From Cytophagales bacterium (GTDB lineage Bacteria > Bacteroidota > Bacteroidia > Cytophagales > Cyclobacteriaceae), in the NCBI GenBank assembly GCA_003454975.1, contig DMST01000355.1:1-6968 (forward strand): DNA of 6,968 nucleotides, in the 5' to 3' direction. Shown one piece after another: positions 1 through 5,801 of the stretch (position 1 is its first letter; each line of letters starts with the position of its first letter). The notes beneath the pieces were generated by a model. That model made no database searches and had not been told where the DNA came from. It saw nothing but the letters and a program-made list of their open reading frames with translations. A program made the translations under genes and the position numbers.

Positions 1-2
1 TG

Positions 3-653
3 CAGGAACTGGCCGCTCCCGGCAGGCGAATTCCTGACACGCGCATGGAGCTAGTAACCATGGGGGGCCGCTGGGTACCGCTTATTGTTCAAGAAGCATT
101 CACCAAGGAAGATTTAGTCCGCCAAACCCTGGAAGGTATAGCCTCCCAGGAGGAATATCAGCGGATTGTCAACCTAATCTTACAGGACACCCTGCACTAC
201 TTAGACCATTTGGCCCATCACCCGGATACCATTCTGGGCTTCCATCCTACCCTACGCAACTATGCTTTGCACAAGGGCCAGCTATACTACTTCGACACCT
301 TCCCGCCCATGAACTTACCTCAGCCGGAGCTAAACCGAATCATCCGTCAATCGCTGCCTCAGCCTTGGCTAAAGGTCATTTCGTGGATTTTTCCCAGAAT
401 CCTCAATAGAGTGAGTCATGAATACTACGATGCTACCGCCATGGTGACTGGCATTGTGGGTAGTGCTTGTAGGCTCAGGCCCGAATGGTCAGACAAAACG
501 CTTGAAGCCTGCCATGAGTATTTAGCCAGCACAACCCCAAAGACTATCCCATTACAACCCATTCTAAAAAAAGTACAATCAAAACCCAGGTTAAGTAAAG
601 GGTGGACTACACTAAGAAAATTGACTAACAACATAGGAAAACCTAATAACTGA
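3..653 (+). CDS. Kinase-like-fold protein, DUF6206-like (5' end cut by window)
   Basis: The reading frame is open from position 3 with no stop before the ATG at 45. The upstream codons (QELAAPGRRIPDTR) read smoothly into the protein, so the true start is probably left of the window. Numbering from the ATG at 45, residues 11-16 (VPLIVQ) look like the strand-plus-hinge of a protein-kinase-like fold. Residues 65-72 (GFHPTLRN) followed by 79-88 (QLYYFDTFPP) resemble the catalytic-loop Asn and the metal-binding Asp (D84) region of phosphotransferase-like proteins. The helical C-terminal half (about 105-160) ends in a basic, low-complexity tail. This arrangement is what I recall of DUF6206 and related aminoglycoside-phosphotransferase-like families. 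The family call is from memory, and substrate and activity cannot be inferred. No clear terminator follows. The last 40 codons are more A/T-rich than the rest. Confidence 0.7.
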   Translation, partial: QELAAPGRRIPDTRMELVTMGGRWVPLIVQEAFTKEDLVRQTLEGIASQEEYQRIVNLILQDTLHYLDHLAHHPDTILGFHPTLRNYALHKGQLYYFDTFPPMNLPQPELNRIIRQSLPQPWLKVISWIFPRILNRVSHEYYDATAMVTGIVGSACRLRPEWSDKTLEACHEYLASTTPKTIPLQPILKKVQSKPRLSKGWTTLRKLTNNIGKPNN

Positions 654-912
654 GCATTTACAGGCCACATTAAACGGAATAATACAATAATAGAACTGCC
701 AAATTTTATTCGTCGTTGAATCATCCCTATTCATAGAATTCAAGATTGGTTCCATCTTAAAGGTCTACCCTTTTTCAAAAAGTGCCGTTAATCTCAACCA
801 GGGAAAACATCCAAAATTGGTTGAGTTCATTCTCTGATTATCACGTCAACACGAAGAAGGTAGTACATGCAAGACATCTTCTAAGTAAGGCAACTACGAA
901 AAGAACATTAGG
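654..912. other. Intergenic region with one inverted repeat
   Basis: I see no credible coding frame and no match to the Bacteroidota TAnnTTTG promoter box. The one clear structure is an 8-bp perfect inverted repeat, CTCAACCA (793-800) and TGGTTGAG (818-825), with a 17-nt loop. It has no T-tract after it, so it is not an obvious terminator for the upstream gene. Confidence 0.4.
793..825. repeat. 8-bp inverted repeat
   Basis: CTCAACCA at 793-800 is exactly complementary to TGGTTGAG at 818-825, separated by 17 nt. It sits midway between the end of the kinase-like gene and the doubtful ORF at 913. It could be an operator or an RNA hairpin. No T-run follows. Confidence 0.35.
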
Positions 913-1203
913 ATGGCAGAGTTGATAGCATTTGTAGAAATCCAAGAATTTAAGGAAACTATTCTGGCTATGCTCAGGGCTATCACTATGGTTTATAATA
1001 ATACCCATGTACTGCCTTATGGGAAAAAATTGATGGTCAGCATGGTAGAAGTAGGGTTGTTTCTTTCCAGCAGAGTCATGCTGGAGGGGTTCAGGCGAAA
1101 CATTAACTCGGCTATGGTATCACCGGCAGGTACCATTCAACGCGTTGCCCTGAGATTAATCGGCACAGTACACACAGGAGCAACAGGCAAAGGGGCAGTA
1201 TAA
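913..1203 (+). CDS. Doubtful small ORF, 96 codons, unrecognised
   Basis: This frame runs from ATG at 913 to TAA at 1201-1203. I do not recognise the product. It has a mixed composition with a hydrophobic middle (LMVSMVEVGLFLSS, about residues 40-53) and an Arg/Gly-rich end, with no clear domain, signal peptide or membrane segment. The bases before the start (AACATTAGG directly abutting ATG) do not give a properly spaced ribosome binding site. In favour of a real transcript is the good + strand terminator about 75 bp after the stop. Against coding, neighbouring frames show similar unremarkable composition and codon use is not convincing. A non-coding RNA or decayed gene is at least as likely. 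Confidence 0.25.
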   Translation: MAELIAFVEIQEFKETILAMLRAITMVYNNTHVLPYGKKLMVSMVEVGLFLSSRVMLEGFRRNINSAMVSPAGTIQRVALRLIGTVHTGATGKGAV

Positions 1204-1278
1204 ATGGAGAGAAGATAATTTGTGGTTTGAATTTGTCCCACAGATCCCCAAGACCAATCAACGCACGGTAAGGGATCG

Positions 1279-1307
1279 AGGCTACTCATTTTTGGGTAGC
1301 CTTTTTT
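1279..1307 (+). terminator. Rho-independent terminator
   Basis: A 7-bp stem, AGGCTAC (1279-1285) with GTAGCCT (1296-1302), closes a 10-nt loop and runs straight into TTTTTT (1302-1307). The T-tract is only on the + strand side, so it ends rightward transcription, either of the 913-1203 ORF or of a small RNA from this region. Confidence 0.75.
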
Positions 1308-1435
1308 CGTTTGGTTAGGCCACCCATAGGTCAGGAGAAGTATTACGCTGCTTACCTCTTCATCTCTCGCTTTCAAAAGTAATTGGGATGTATTCCCAGA
1401 AAAGTAGCATAACCAGGAAATAGTGACCGAATTCT

Positions 1436-1475
1436 ATTCATCGATAAAATACGTTCCTTCATCATTCGTTTATCG
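1436..1475. repeat. ATTCATCGATAAAAT repeat, copy 1, in an inverted repeat
   Basis: The 15-mer ATTCATCGATAAAAT (1436-1450) recurs exactly at 5299-5313. Here its CGATAAA core (1442-1448) pairs with TTTATCG at 1469-1475, forming a 7-bp stem with a 20-nt loop, 52 bp ahead of the SpoIIAA-like start. No T-tract follows, so a regulatory site fits better than a terminator. Confidence 0.45.
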
Positions 1476-1489
1476 GTAAATAACTAATC

Positions 1490-1519
1490 TCAATTCATTA
1501 TTTTATTATTTCAATTCAT
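1490..1519. repeat. Two TCAATTCAT direct repeats, 21 bp apart
   Basis: TCAATTCAT occurs at 1490-1498 and 1511-1519, with starts 21 bp apart (about two helical turns). The second copy ends 8 bp before the ATG at 1528. Position and spacing would suit a regulator binding one face of the helix, but the A/T-rich background makes chance possible. Confidence 0.35.
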
Positions 1520-1527
1520 ATTTATCT

Positions 1528-1980
1528 ATGGATTATACCAAATATCCCGTTATTCATCAAAATGAAGAGGGAAACATTTCCCTGAGGAAACCTGATATCC
1601 CAGGCTTTATTTTTATGCAGTTGTCTGGTAAAATGGAGCTGGAAGACTACAAGGCGGCTTTTATCAAAGCTACGGATGCTTTGGAAGAGGTGGGTGCACA
1701 GACCTTATTGGTAGAAGCCAGCAAGTTGAACCAAACGGACCCTGAAGGCAGGGCTTGGTTGATGAAAAGGCACTTGCCAGACACCATGAAACGACTAGGA
1801 CGCTTGAACGTAGGCATGATCTCTCCGCGCAGCATGTTTCAGAAAATCACCCTTAACCTAGCCATCAAGGCCCTAAAAGCCTTAGGTAAACCTGTAGATG
1901 TGAAGGTGTGTGATGATATGCAGGAGGCTACTGCTTGGTTGGCTAAATATGTGGATCTGACCAAAAGGGTGAACGCTTAA
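1528..1980 (+). CDS. SpoIIAA/STAS-like domain protein
   Basis: This 150-residue protein fits the SpoIIAA-like (STAS/SEC14-type, PF11964-like) pattern. An early strand, GFIFMQLSGKMELEDYKAA (about 26-44), matches the usual 'F.l.G.lt.edy' opening. A second strand, TLLVEASKL (59-67), precedes a helix with 'GRAWLMKRHL' (74-83). Another strand, LNVGMIS (93-99), follows, and the end DVKVCDDMQEATAWLAKY (124-141) matches the typical 'vkvF.d..eAlaWL' finish. Such proteins are small and cytoplasmic; their roles are mostly unknown, and some relatives bind lipids or act in anti-sigma switches. I see no partner kinase or sigma factor nearby, so no pathway is assigned. The ATG at 1528 has no Shine-Dalgarno, only an A/T-rich leader, as is common in Bacteroidota. 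The stop overlaps that of the convergent gene. Confidence 0.85.
   Translation: MDYTKYPVIHQNEEGNISLRKPDIPGFIFMQLSGKMELEDYKAAFIKATDALEEVGAQTLLVEASKLNQTDPEGRAWLMKRHLPDTMKRLGRLNVGMISPRSMFQKITLNLAIKALKALGKPVDVKVCDDMQEATAWLAKYVDLTKRVNA
1977..1980. other. Shared stop palindrome of convergent genes
   Basis: The palindrome TTAA supplies TAA to both the + strand SpoIIAA-like gene (1978-1980) and the minus-strand secreted-protein gene (1977-1979). There is therefore no room for a terminator between them, and each transcript must read into the other gene's 3' end. Confidence 0.9.
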
Positions 1981-2486
1981 CGAACCCCATCTACCAAATC
2001 CTGGTAAAGGATCACCACTTTGCCAGAGGCTTCTTGAAACGACAGGGGGAAAGAATAATTTTTTAGCTGGGTAGCATCCATCTTGTTAGGGTGGAAATAC
2101 CCTAGCAAGTCTGCCCAACAGTACATCGGTTGATAACCTAGTTGGTCCGTAGGGCTTAACCTATCAAATTCAGATACATGGAGGGTCATGTAAGGGAACA
2201 CGGGAATTGTTGGCATTTCAAGGAGGGAGCCTCCCAATGGTACATTTTTAACTTCAGTAACCAAGCTACCAGGCAACGAATACTGCACGGCTACTAAGGA
2301 CAAGGTAGATGAAATAGATAGCACATATCTCCCATTAGCATCTGTAACTGCTTCTCCCTTCCCTCCTATTACCTGGATTTGTACTCCTGGTACTGGAGAA
2401 CGATCCATTTCTACGGAGCCCTGCAAGGTAAGCAGTGAGGGCTGGGGCAAATAGGTTAGCAGCAACAGCGAGAATAGGCCGTACAT
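1977..2486 (-). CDS. Secreted protein with carboxypeptidase-regulatory-like domain
   Basis: The 169-residue product begins with a short hydrophobic segment (MYGLFSLLLLTYL, 1-13) that looks like a signal peptide, though no clean cleavage motif is visible. Residues about 20-82 have the pattern of a CarboxypepD_reg-like beta-sandwich: LQGSVEMDRSPVPGVQIQVIGG, then AVTDANGRYVLSIS ('G.V.d....pl.gv.V.v.g....t.tD.~G.f.l'). This domain is widespread in Bacteroidota envelope proteins, often at the N-terminus of TonB receptors, but this protein is far too short to be a receptor. The C-terminal half (about 100-169) is unrecognised. The start lies 12 bp after the stop of the lipoprotein gene, so the two are likely co-transcribed. 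GAAGG lies a few bases before the ATG as a weak ribosome binding site. The stop codon shares TTAA with the convergent gene. Confidence 0.75.
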   Translation of the reverse strand: MYGLFSLLLLTYLPQPSLLTLQGSVEMDRSPVPGVQIQVIGGKGEAVTDANGRYVLSISSTLSLVAVQYSLPGSLVTEVKNVPLGGSLLEMPTIPVFPYMTLHVSEFDRLSPTDQLGYQPMYCWADLLGYFHPNKMDATQLKNYSFPLSFQEASGKVVILYQDLVDGVR

Positions 2487-2498
2487 ACCTTCGGTTTT

Positions 2499-3011
2499 TT
2501 ATTCAATAGCCCCTAGTTCCTGTGCCACTTGTAGTGCTCCTACTGCTCTTTGGTAGTGTTCTTCCAGGGTTTGTTCGCAGTCTCTACCTCTAACCCCCTC
2601 TTCCATCAGCACCCGCCACGCCCAATCCATCTCTTCCTCAGCCTTTCGCAGACGATCATAGTCCCGAAAAGGTAAATTCTGTTGGCTAACCAAAGAGTCC
2701 AGGAGTTGCACAAACTCTTTTCGCCGGACGGGCAAGCTATCCAAGCGGTTCACCAGATTCCCGGTTTGTTGATTGAGCGCCAGCAGCCGATTGAGCCGTT
2801 CTTCCCCCTCCTGCCGCATGGCCAACGTGAAATTCCCTTCCCTGTCCCGTTGTATTTTGCGCAAGCAAGGTCCCAGGCTTGGGTAGTCAGTAGCCAAAAC
2901 ATCCATGCGGTCAGATTGCACCTCAAATTCTGCTAAGGCCTTATCTTCTGCACTCTGGCAACCCAAAGCCACAAAAACCAGCGTAAAAACAAGCAAAGAA
3001 GTAGATTTCAT
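2499..3011 (-). CDS. Putative lipoprotein, helical
   Basis: From the ATG at 3011 the product is 170 residues. It starts MKSTSLLVFTLVFVALGC: a basic n-region, a hydrophobic core and a cysteine at 18 preceded by A-L-G, a relaxed lipobox. It is therefore probably lipidated and held in the periplasmic face of the envelope. An in-frame TTG at 3047 would add 12 residues ahead of the signal peptide (MHSLLWKSIDGA) and spoil its form, so the ATG is preferred. The mature part (about 20-170) is charged and Leu/Glu/Arg-rich, probably mostly helical or coiled coil, with two further cysteines (49, 145). I do not recognise a family. It is the first gene of a likely two-gene unit with the downstream secreted protein, and is transcribed away from the sulfotransferase gene. 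Confidence 0.75.
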   Translation of the reverse strand: MKSTSLLVFTLVFVALGCQSAEDKALAEFEVQSDRMDVLATDYPSLGPCLRKIQRDREGNFTLAMRQEGEERLNRLLALNQQTGNLVNRLDSLPVRRKEFVQLLDSLVSQQNLPFRDYDRLRKAEEEMDWAWRVLMEEGVRGRDCEQTLEEHYQRAVGALQVAQELGAIE

Positions 3012-3085
3012 AGCCCCATCGATAGATTTCCAAAGTAATGAATGCAAGTTTACGGCTTCATTGAAGAATAACCACGGGTAATCGT
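3012..3085. promoter_or_regulatory. Divergent intergenic region (lipoprotein / sulfotransferase)
   Basis: This 74-bp gap must hold control signals for both directions unless either gene is read from further away. There are only imperfect Bacteroidota -7 boxes: TAGATTTC on the + strand (3023-3030) and TTACTTTG on the minus strand (3034-3041), each one base off TAnnTTTG. Neither has a well-placed -33 TTG. If both are used, the promoters are closely packed. Confidence 0.25.
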
Positions 3086-3868
3086 ATGAGCGTTGGCGCG
3101 CACAAACATGAATTCCTTATTATCAACGGGCACTGGAACTCCGGTACCACGCTGCTGGTAGATTTGCTTCGCAAACACCCCGAGCTGGATTTTAGGCAAG
3201 CCCGCTATAAACCAGAGTTGGAAGAACGTACCACGCTCAAGTTGCTACGCAAGTTGGGGTATCCGGCCATCCCCTTTGGCGTGAATTATAATCAGGTAAC
3301 TGAACACAACGGATTTGGCTATTGGCAGGAGCCTCAGTTGGCCCAAGACGGGAAGCTTGAGCAGTTTAGCCGGCAATGGCACCGTAAGTTCCGTCCGCGT
3401 GGCGGGAAGAAAGCCCTGCTCAAAAACCCTTGGCTCTTATTCTATCCTCACACGCTGAAGGCACTCACTCAGGAGGATCATACACATTATATATACATAC
3501 TGCGAGACGGACGTTCTCAAGTAACCAGCCGTGACTACTGGAAGAAAGAACCTGAGCCAGAGAAACACCTCATTGCCCGGGCCCACTTTTGGGTATACTG
3601 TATGCAGTGGTTTCTGGACCAGTGGCAAAAAGACATGAACTGCCTGGTGGTGCGATATGAAAACCTCACCGCCCACCCGGAAGAATCCCTACAGGAAATT
3701 TGCCAGCATGCCCAGATCCCTTTTGCCCCGCTGCACGAACATCTCCCTCCAGCCCTGGAGAATCGGTTGGGCAAGTGGCATGCACTGCCAGAAGAGCTAC
3801 GCCAACAGGTAGAAGCCATCATTACCCCCATGCAAAAGCAACAGGACACGCTGTACCCGGTCCGGTAA
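3086..3868 (+). CDS. Sulfotransferase family protein
   Basis: This 260-residue protein carries both PAPS-binding signatures of the sulfotransferase fold. The 5'-phosphosulfate loop is near the N-terminus (ING-HWNSGTT, residues 13-22; compare 'sGhpRSGTTLL'). The 3'-phosphate region is YILRDGRSQVTS (137-148), with R140 and S148 in the expected places. KNPW (113-116) and VVRYENLTAHPEESLQEIC (188-206) match the usual later elements ('l.KtP' and 'vrYEdL..dPe..l..i'). The family transfers sulfate from PAPS to carbohydrates, lipids or proteins; the acceptor here cannot be told. It appears cytoplasmic, with no signal peptide or membrane segment. It lies alone, with no sulfate-activation (cysD/cysN/cysC-type) or glycan genes beside it in this window. 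The ATG at 3086 has no Shine-Dalgarno. Confidence 0.88.
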   Translation: MSVGAHKHEFLIINGHWNSGTTLLVDLLRKHPELDFRQARYKPELEERTTLKLLRKLGYPAIPFGVNYNQVTEHNGFGYWQEPQLAQDGKLEQFSRQWHRKFRPRGGKKALLKNPWLLFYPHTLKALTQEDHTHYIYILRDGRSQVTSRDYWKKEPEPEKHLIARAHFWVYCMQWFLDQWQKDMNCLVVRYENLTAHPEESLQEICQHAQIPFAPLHEHLPPALENRLGKWHALPEELRQQVEAIITPMQKQQDTLYPVR

Positions 3869-3874
3869 TTTACG

Positions 3875-3895
3875 CGGCCGATTGTCAACCGGCCG
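3875..3895. repeat. Near-perfect 21-bp palindrome between genes
   Basis: CGGCCG (3875-3880) and CGGCCG (3890-3895) flank an inner TTG-T-CAA, so the whole 21 bp reads as a palindrome apart from one mismatched pair and the centre base. It lies just after the sulfotransferase stop and about 40 bp before the mnmA promoter. No T-tract follows. It could be a weak terminator hairpin or a protein-binding site. Confidence 0.5.
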
Positions 3896-3931
3896 GCTTT
3901 GGCAGGCGAACCGATTCCCACCGAGTTGTGT

Positions 3932-3939
3932 TACCTTTG
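3932..3939 (+). promoter_or_regulatory. Bacteroidota -7 promoter box of mnmA
   Basis: TACCTTTG is a perfect match to TAnnTTTG, the -7 element used by the Bacteroidota primary sigma factor. It lies 23 bp before the mnmA ATG, predicting a leader of under 20 nt. No well-spaced TTG is found at -33, so the call rests on the -7 box and its position. Confidence 0.7.
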
Positions 3940-3962
3940 CCTAATAATAAATTCGGTAATCA

Positions 3963-5168
3963 ATGGCACGGGTAGTTGTCGGGCTTTCTGGCGGAGTAGA
4001 TAGTAGTGTAGCCGCTCACCTATTGGTAGAGCAAGGACACGAGGTAATTGGGCTTTTCATGCGGAACTGGCATGACGATTCGGTGACGCTGAATAACGAG
4101 TGCCCTTGGGTGGATGACAGCAACGATGCGCTGCTGGTTGCCCAGTCATTGGGCATTCCCTTTCAGGTAGTGGATTTGAGTGCGGAATACAAAGAGCGCA
4201 TTGTGGACTATATGTTCGCAGAATACGAGCGCGGCCGCACTCCCAACCCCGATGTGCTCTGCAACCGAGAAATCAAGTTTGATATTTTCCTGAAAACGGC
4301 GCTACAGCTGGGGGCCGATTATGTGGCTACCGGGCACTATTGCCGAAAAGAAACTACTGAAGTAAACGGACAAACGGTGCATCGGCTATTGGCTGGAAAA
4401 GATGGGAACAAGGACCAAAGTTATTTTCTGTGCCAGCTCACCCAGGAACAATTGCAGTATGCCCTGTTCCCCATAGGCGATATAGAAAAACCTGAGGTCC
4501 GCCGCATTGCCAAGGAACAAGGATTGGTGACCGCCGAGAAGAAGGATTCTCAAGGCCTCTGTTTTGTGGGTAAAATCAGGCTGCCCGATTTCCTTCAGCA
4601 ACAGCTAAAGCCGAAAAAAGGAAATATCGTGGAGATATCTACCAGCCACCCTATGTATGCGGAGCGTACGGCAGCGGTGGTAACTGCTGGCGGCGAAGCA
4701 GAGGAGCCTACCATTGAGGCACTGGTACAACCTTTTTTATATTCGAAGGCAGACGGCGAGGTAGTAGGCGAGCACAACGGGGCTCATTATTTTACCATTG
4801 GTCAAAGGAAGGGCTTACAAGTAGGTGGCAAGGCAAAACCTCTTTTTGTTATTGAGACGGATACCCAATCTAACACCGTGTATGTAGGCCAAGGAGAAGA
4901 CCATCCCGGACTAAACAGACCCGGATTGTTCATCCCAGAGAAGGATATTCACTGGATTCGCCCCGATTTGGCGCTTAAAATTGGAGAATCCAGAGATGTT
5001 TTGGGAAGAATTCGCTACCGCCAAGCCCTCCAGCACTGTACGCTGTACCAAAAAGCTGACGGTTTATATGTGATTTTCGACGAATTGCAGCGAGGTGTTA
5101 CGCCGGGGCAATTTTTTGCTTGGTACCTAGACGAGGAACAAATAGGCTCTGGAGTGATCGGAAATTAG
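3963..5168 (+). CDS. mnmA: tRNA-specific 2-thiouridylase MnmA
   Basis: MnmA activates U34 of the tRNAs for Lys, Glu and Gln with ATP and inserts sulfur to give 2-thiouridine, taking sulfur from a cysteine-desulfurase relay. The 401-residue product shows the PP-loop SGGVDS at 9-14 and the catalytic Cys100 in NPDVLCNREIKF. It also shows ATGHYCR (122-128) and the second catalytic (persulfide) Cys200 in DSQGLCFVGKI. FTIGQRKGL (277-285) and a C-terminal beta domain to the end complete the fold. The length exceeds the roughly 370 residues of E. coli MnmA because about 38 residues (226-263) are inserted between KKGNIVEIS and DGEVVGEH. The ATG at 3963 starts directly at the conserved MARVVVGLSGG and lies 23 bp after a -7 box. 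A strong terminator follows, so this is a single-gene unit. The enzyme acts in the cytoplasm. Confidence 0.97.
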   Translation: MARVVVGLSGGVDSSVAAHLLVEQGHEVIGLFMRNWHDDSVTLNNECPWVDDSNDALLVAQSLGIPFQVVDLSAEYKERIVDYMFAEYERGRTPNPDVLCNREIKFDIFLKTALQLGADYVATGHYCRKETTEVNGQTVHRLLAGKDGNKDQSYFLCQLTQEQLQYALFPIGDIEKPEVRRIAKEQGLVTAEKKDSQGLCFVGKIRLPDFLQQQLKPKKGNIVEISTSHPMYAERTAAVVTAGGEAEEPTIEALVQPFLYSKADGEVVGEHNGAHYFTIGQRKGLQVGGKAKPLFVIETDTQSNTVYVGQGEDHPGLNRPGLFIPEKDIHWIRPDLALKIGESRDVLGRIRYRQALQHCTLYQKADGLYVIFDELQRGVTPGQFFAWYLDEEQIGSGVIGN

Positions 5169-5201
5169 CCGTTGCAACATTAATTGGACTTTTTCTTTGT
5201 G

Positions 5202-5248
5202 CACCGACACTACCCTACCTCCCTTGGGTGGGTCGGTGTATGTTTTTT
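5202..5248 (+). terminator. Rho-independent terminator of mnmA
   Basis: CACCGAC (5202-5208) pairs with GTCGGTG (5232-5238), and ACCC with GGGT extends the stem inward past a small bulge. TTTTTT follows at 5243-5248. It begins 33 bp after the mnmA stop. Confidence 0.85.
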
Positions 5249-5298
5249 AAGAGATCGAGTGTTTTAATTGCATTTTTATTCATCGAAGCTCAGGCAAG

Positions 5299-5330
5299 AT
5301 TCATCGATAAAATGCACCGTTTTAACGATG
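5299..5330. repeat. ATTCATCGATAAAAT repeat, copy 2, in an inverted repeat
   Basis: The 15-mer at 5299-5313 is identical to 1436-1450. Here CATCG-A-TAAAA (5302-5312) pairs with TTTTA-A-CGATG (5320-5330), a 10-bp stem with one A/A mismatch and a 7-nt loop. A partial copy, ATTCATCGA, lies just upstream at 5278-5286. No T-tract follows the hairpin. Confidence 0.45.
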
Positions 5331-5433
5331 CAACAATCAATAAACACCTATAAATCAGAGCATTAGCTCAAAAGCACCCTTCATCGGTACATATCGCAAA
5401 CACAATAAAATATACTCTCCTTGTAAAATAACA

Positions 5434-5465
5434 TTGTGCTATTCTGAGCTACTGAACTCAATTTG
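5434..5465 (+). promoter_or_regulatory. Candidate promoter for the DUF2306 gene
   Basis: TTG (5434-5436), a 21-bp spacer and TCAATTTG (5458-5465) fit the Bacteroidota TTG / TAnnTTTG layout with one mismatch in the -7 box. If used, the transcript would carry a leader of more than 300 nt before the ATG at 5807. Confidence 0.3.
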
Positions 5466-5793
5466 AATACAGTCCGGTTATTTTTTTTCAGAATTAATTC
5501 GTGCACCTACATACCAGCTACTACCCTACCCCATTGTATTATTTTAACTGAAAATCATCATTTTCCTTTATGATGAAGCCATTATTGTGTTTTTCAAATA
5601 AAAAATTGACACTCAATACAATATTCTCTTCACAAGTGTATTCTTTTTCGGTGATTATTTTCCTGATAAAATTTTGGGCTAAATATTACCTTGTAAGGAT
5701 AGCCTCCTTCCTTCGACATAGAAAAAACGGCTTTTCCGTTCCTTTAGATAACAACACGACACAAGGACAACACACGAGAAGTAACAGTAAACT

Positions 5794-5801
5794 AAAGGAG
5801 G
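5794..5801 (+). promoter_or_regulatory. Strong ribosome binding site that sets the DUF2306 start
   Basis: AAAGGAGG ends 5 bases before the ATG at 5807 and, with the next T, is highly complementary to the 16S rRNA 3' end. No other start in this window has such a site, and Bacteroidota genes usually lack one. It favours 5807 over the in-frame ATG at 5570. Confidence 0.8.

Larger units (their letters stand above)
1308..1527. promoter_or_regulatory. A/T-rich leader of the SpoIIAA-like gene with repeats
   Basis: This stretch separates the terminator from the ATG at 1528. It holds a small hairpin, TGGGA/TCCCA (1384-1398), an inverted repeat CGATAAA/TTTATCG (1442-1448 and 1469-1475), and a 9-bp direct repeat next to the start. 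I find no perfect TAnnTTTG box, so the promoter position is not fixed. Confidence 0.4.

Noticed and set aside
1114..1136. ATGGTA/TACCAT 6-bp inverted repeat inside the doubtful ORF
   Set aside because: Too short and without context; expected by chance in this length of sequence.
654..1310. tRNA, tmRNA, RNase P RNA or group II intron fragment
   Set aside because: I looked for the conserved ends and core sequences of these RNAs and found none. Only short generic hairpins and a terminator are visible.
1137..1376. 79-codon minus-strand frame
   Set aside because: It reads through the 1279-1307 terminator hairpin and has no recognisable motif or ribosome binding site.
3012..3047. TTG start at 3047 for the lipoprotein gene
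   Set aside because: It would place 12 residues ahead of an otherwise normal lipoprotein signal peptide; the ATG at 3011 gives a proper n-region and lipobox.
3535..3975. Open frames on both strands overlapping the sulfotransferase 3' half and the mnmA promoter
   Set aside because: They are shadows in a GC-richer coding region. They lack domains, are Cys/Ser/Arg-rich in an unnatural way, and conflict with the clear sulfotransferase and mnmA frames.
5120..5353. 77-codon + strand frame across the mnmA end
   Set aside because: It overlaps the mnmA 3' end out of frame and runs through the mnmA terminator, which a real gene would not be expected to do.
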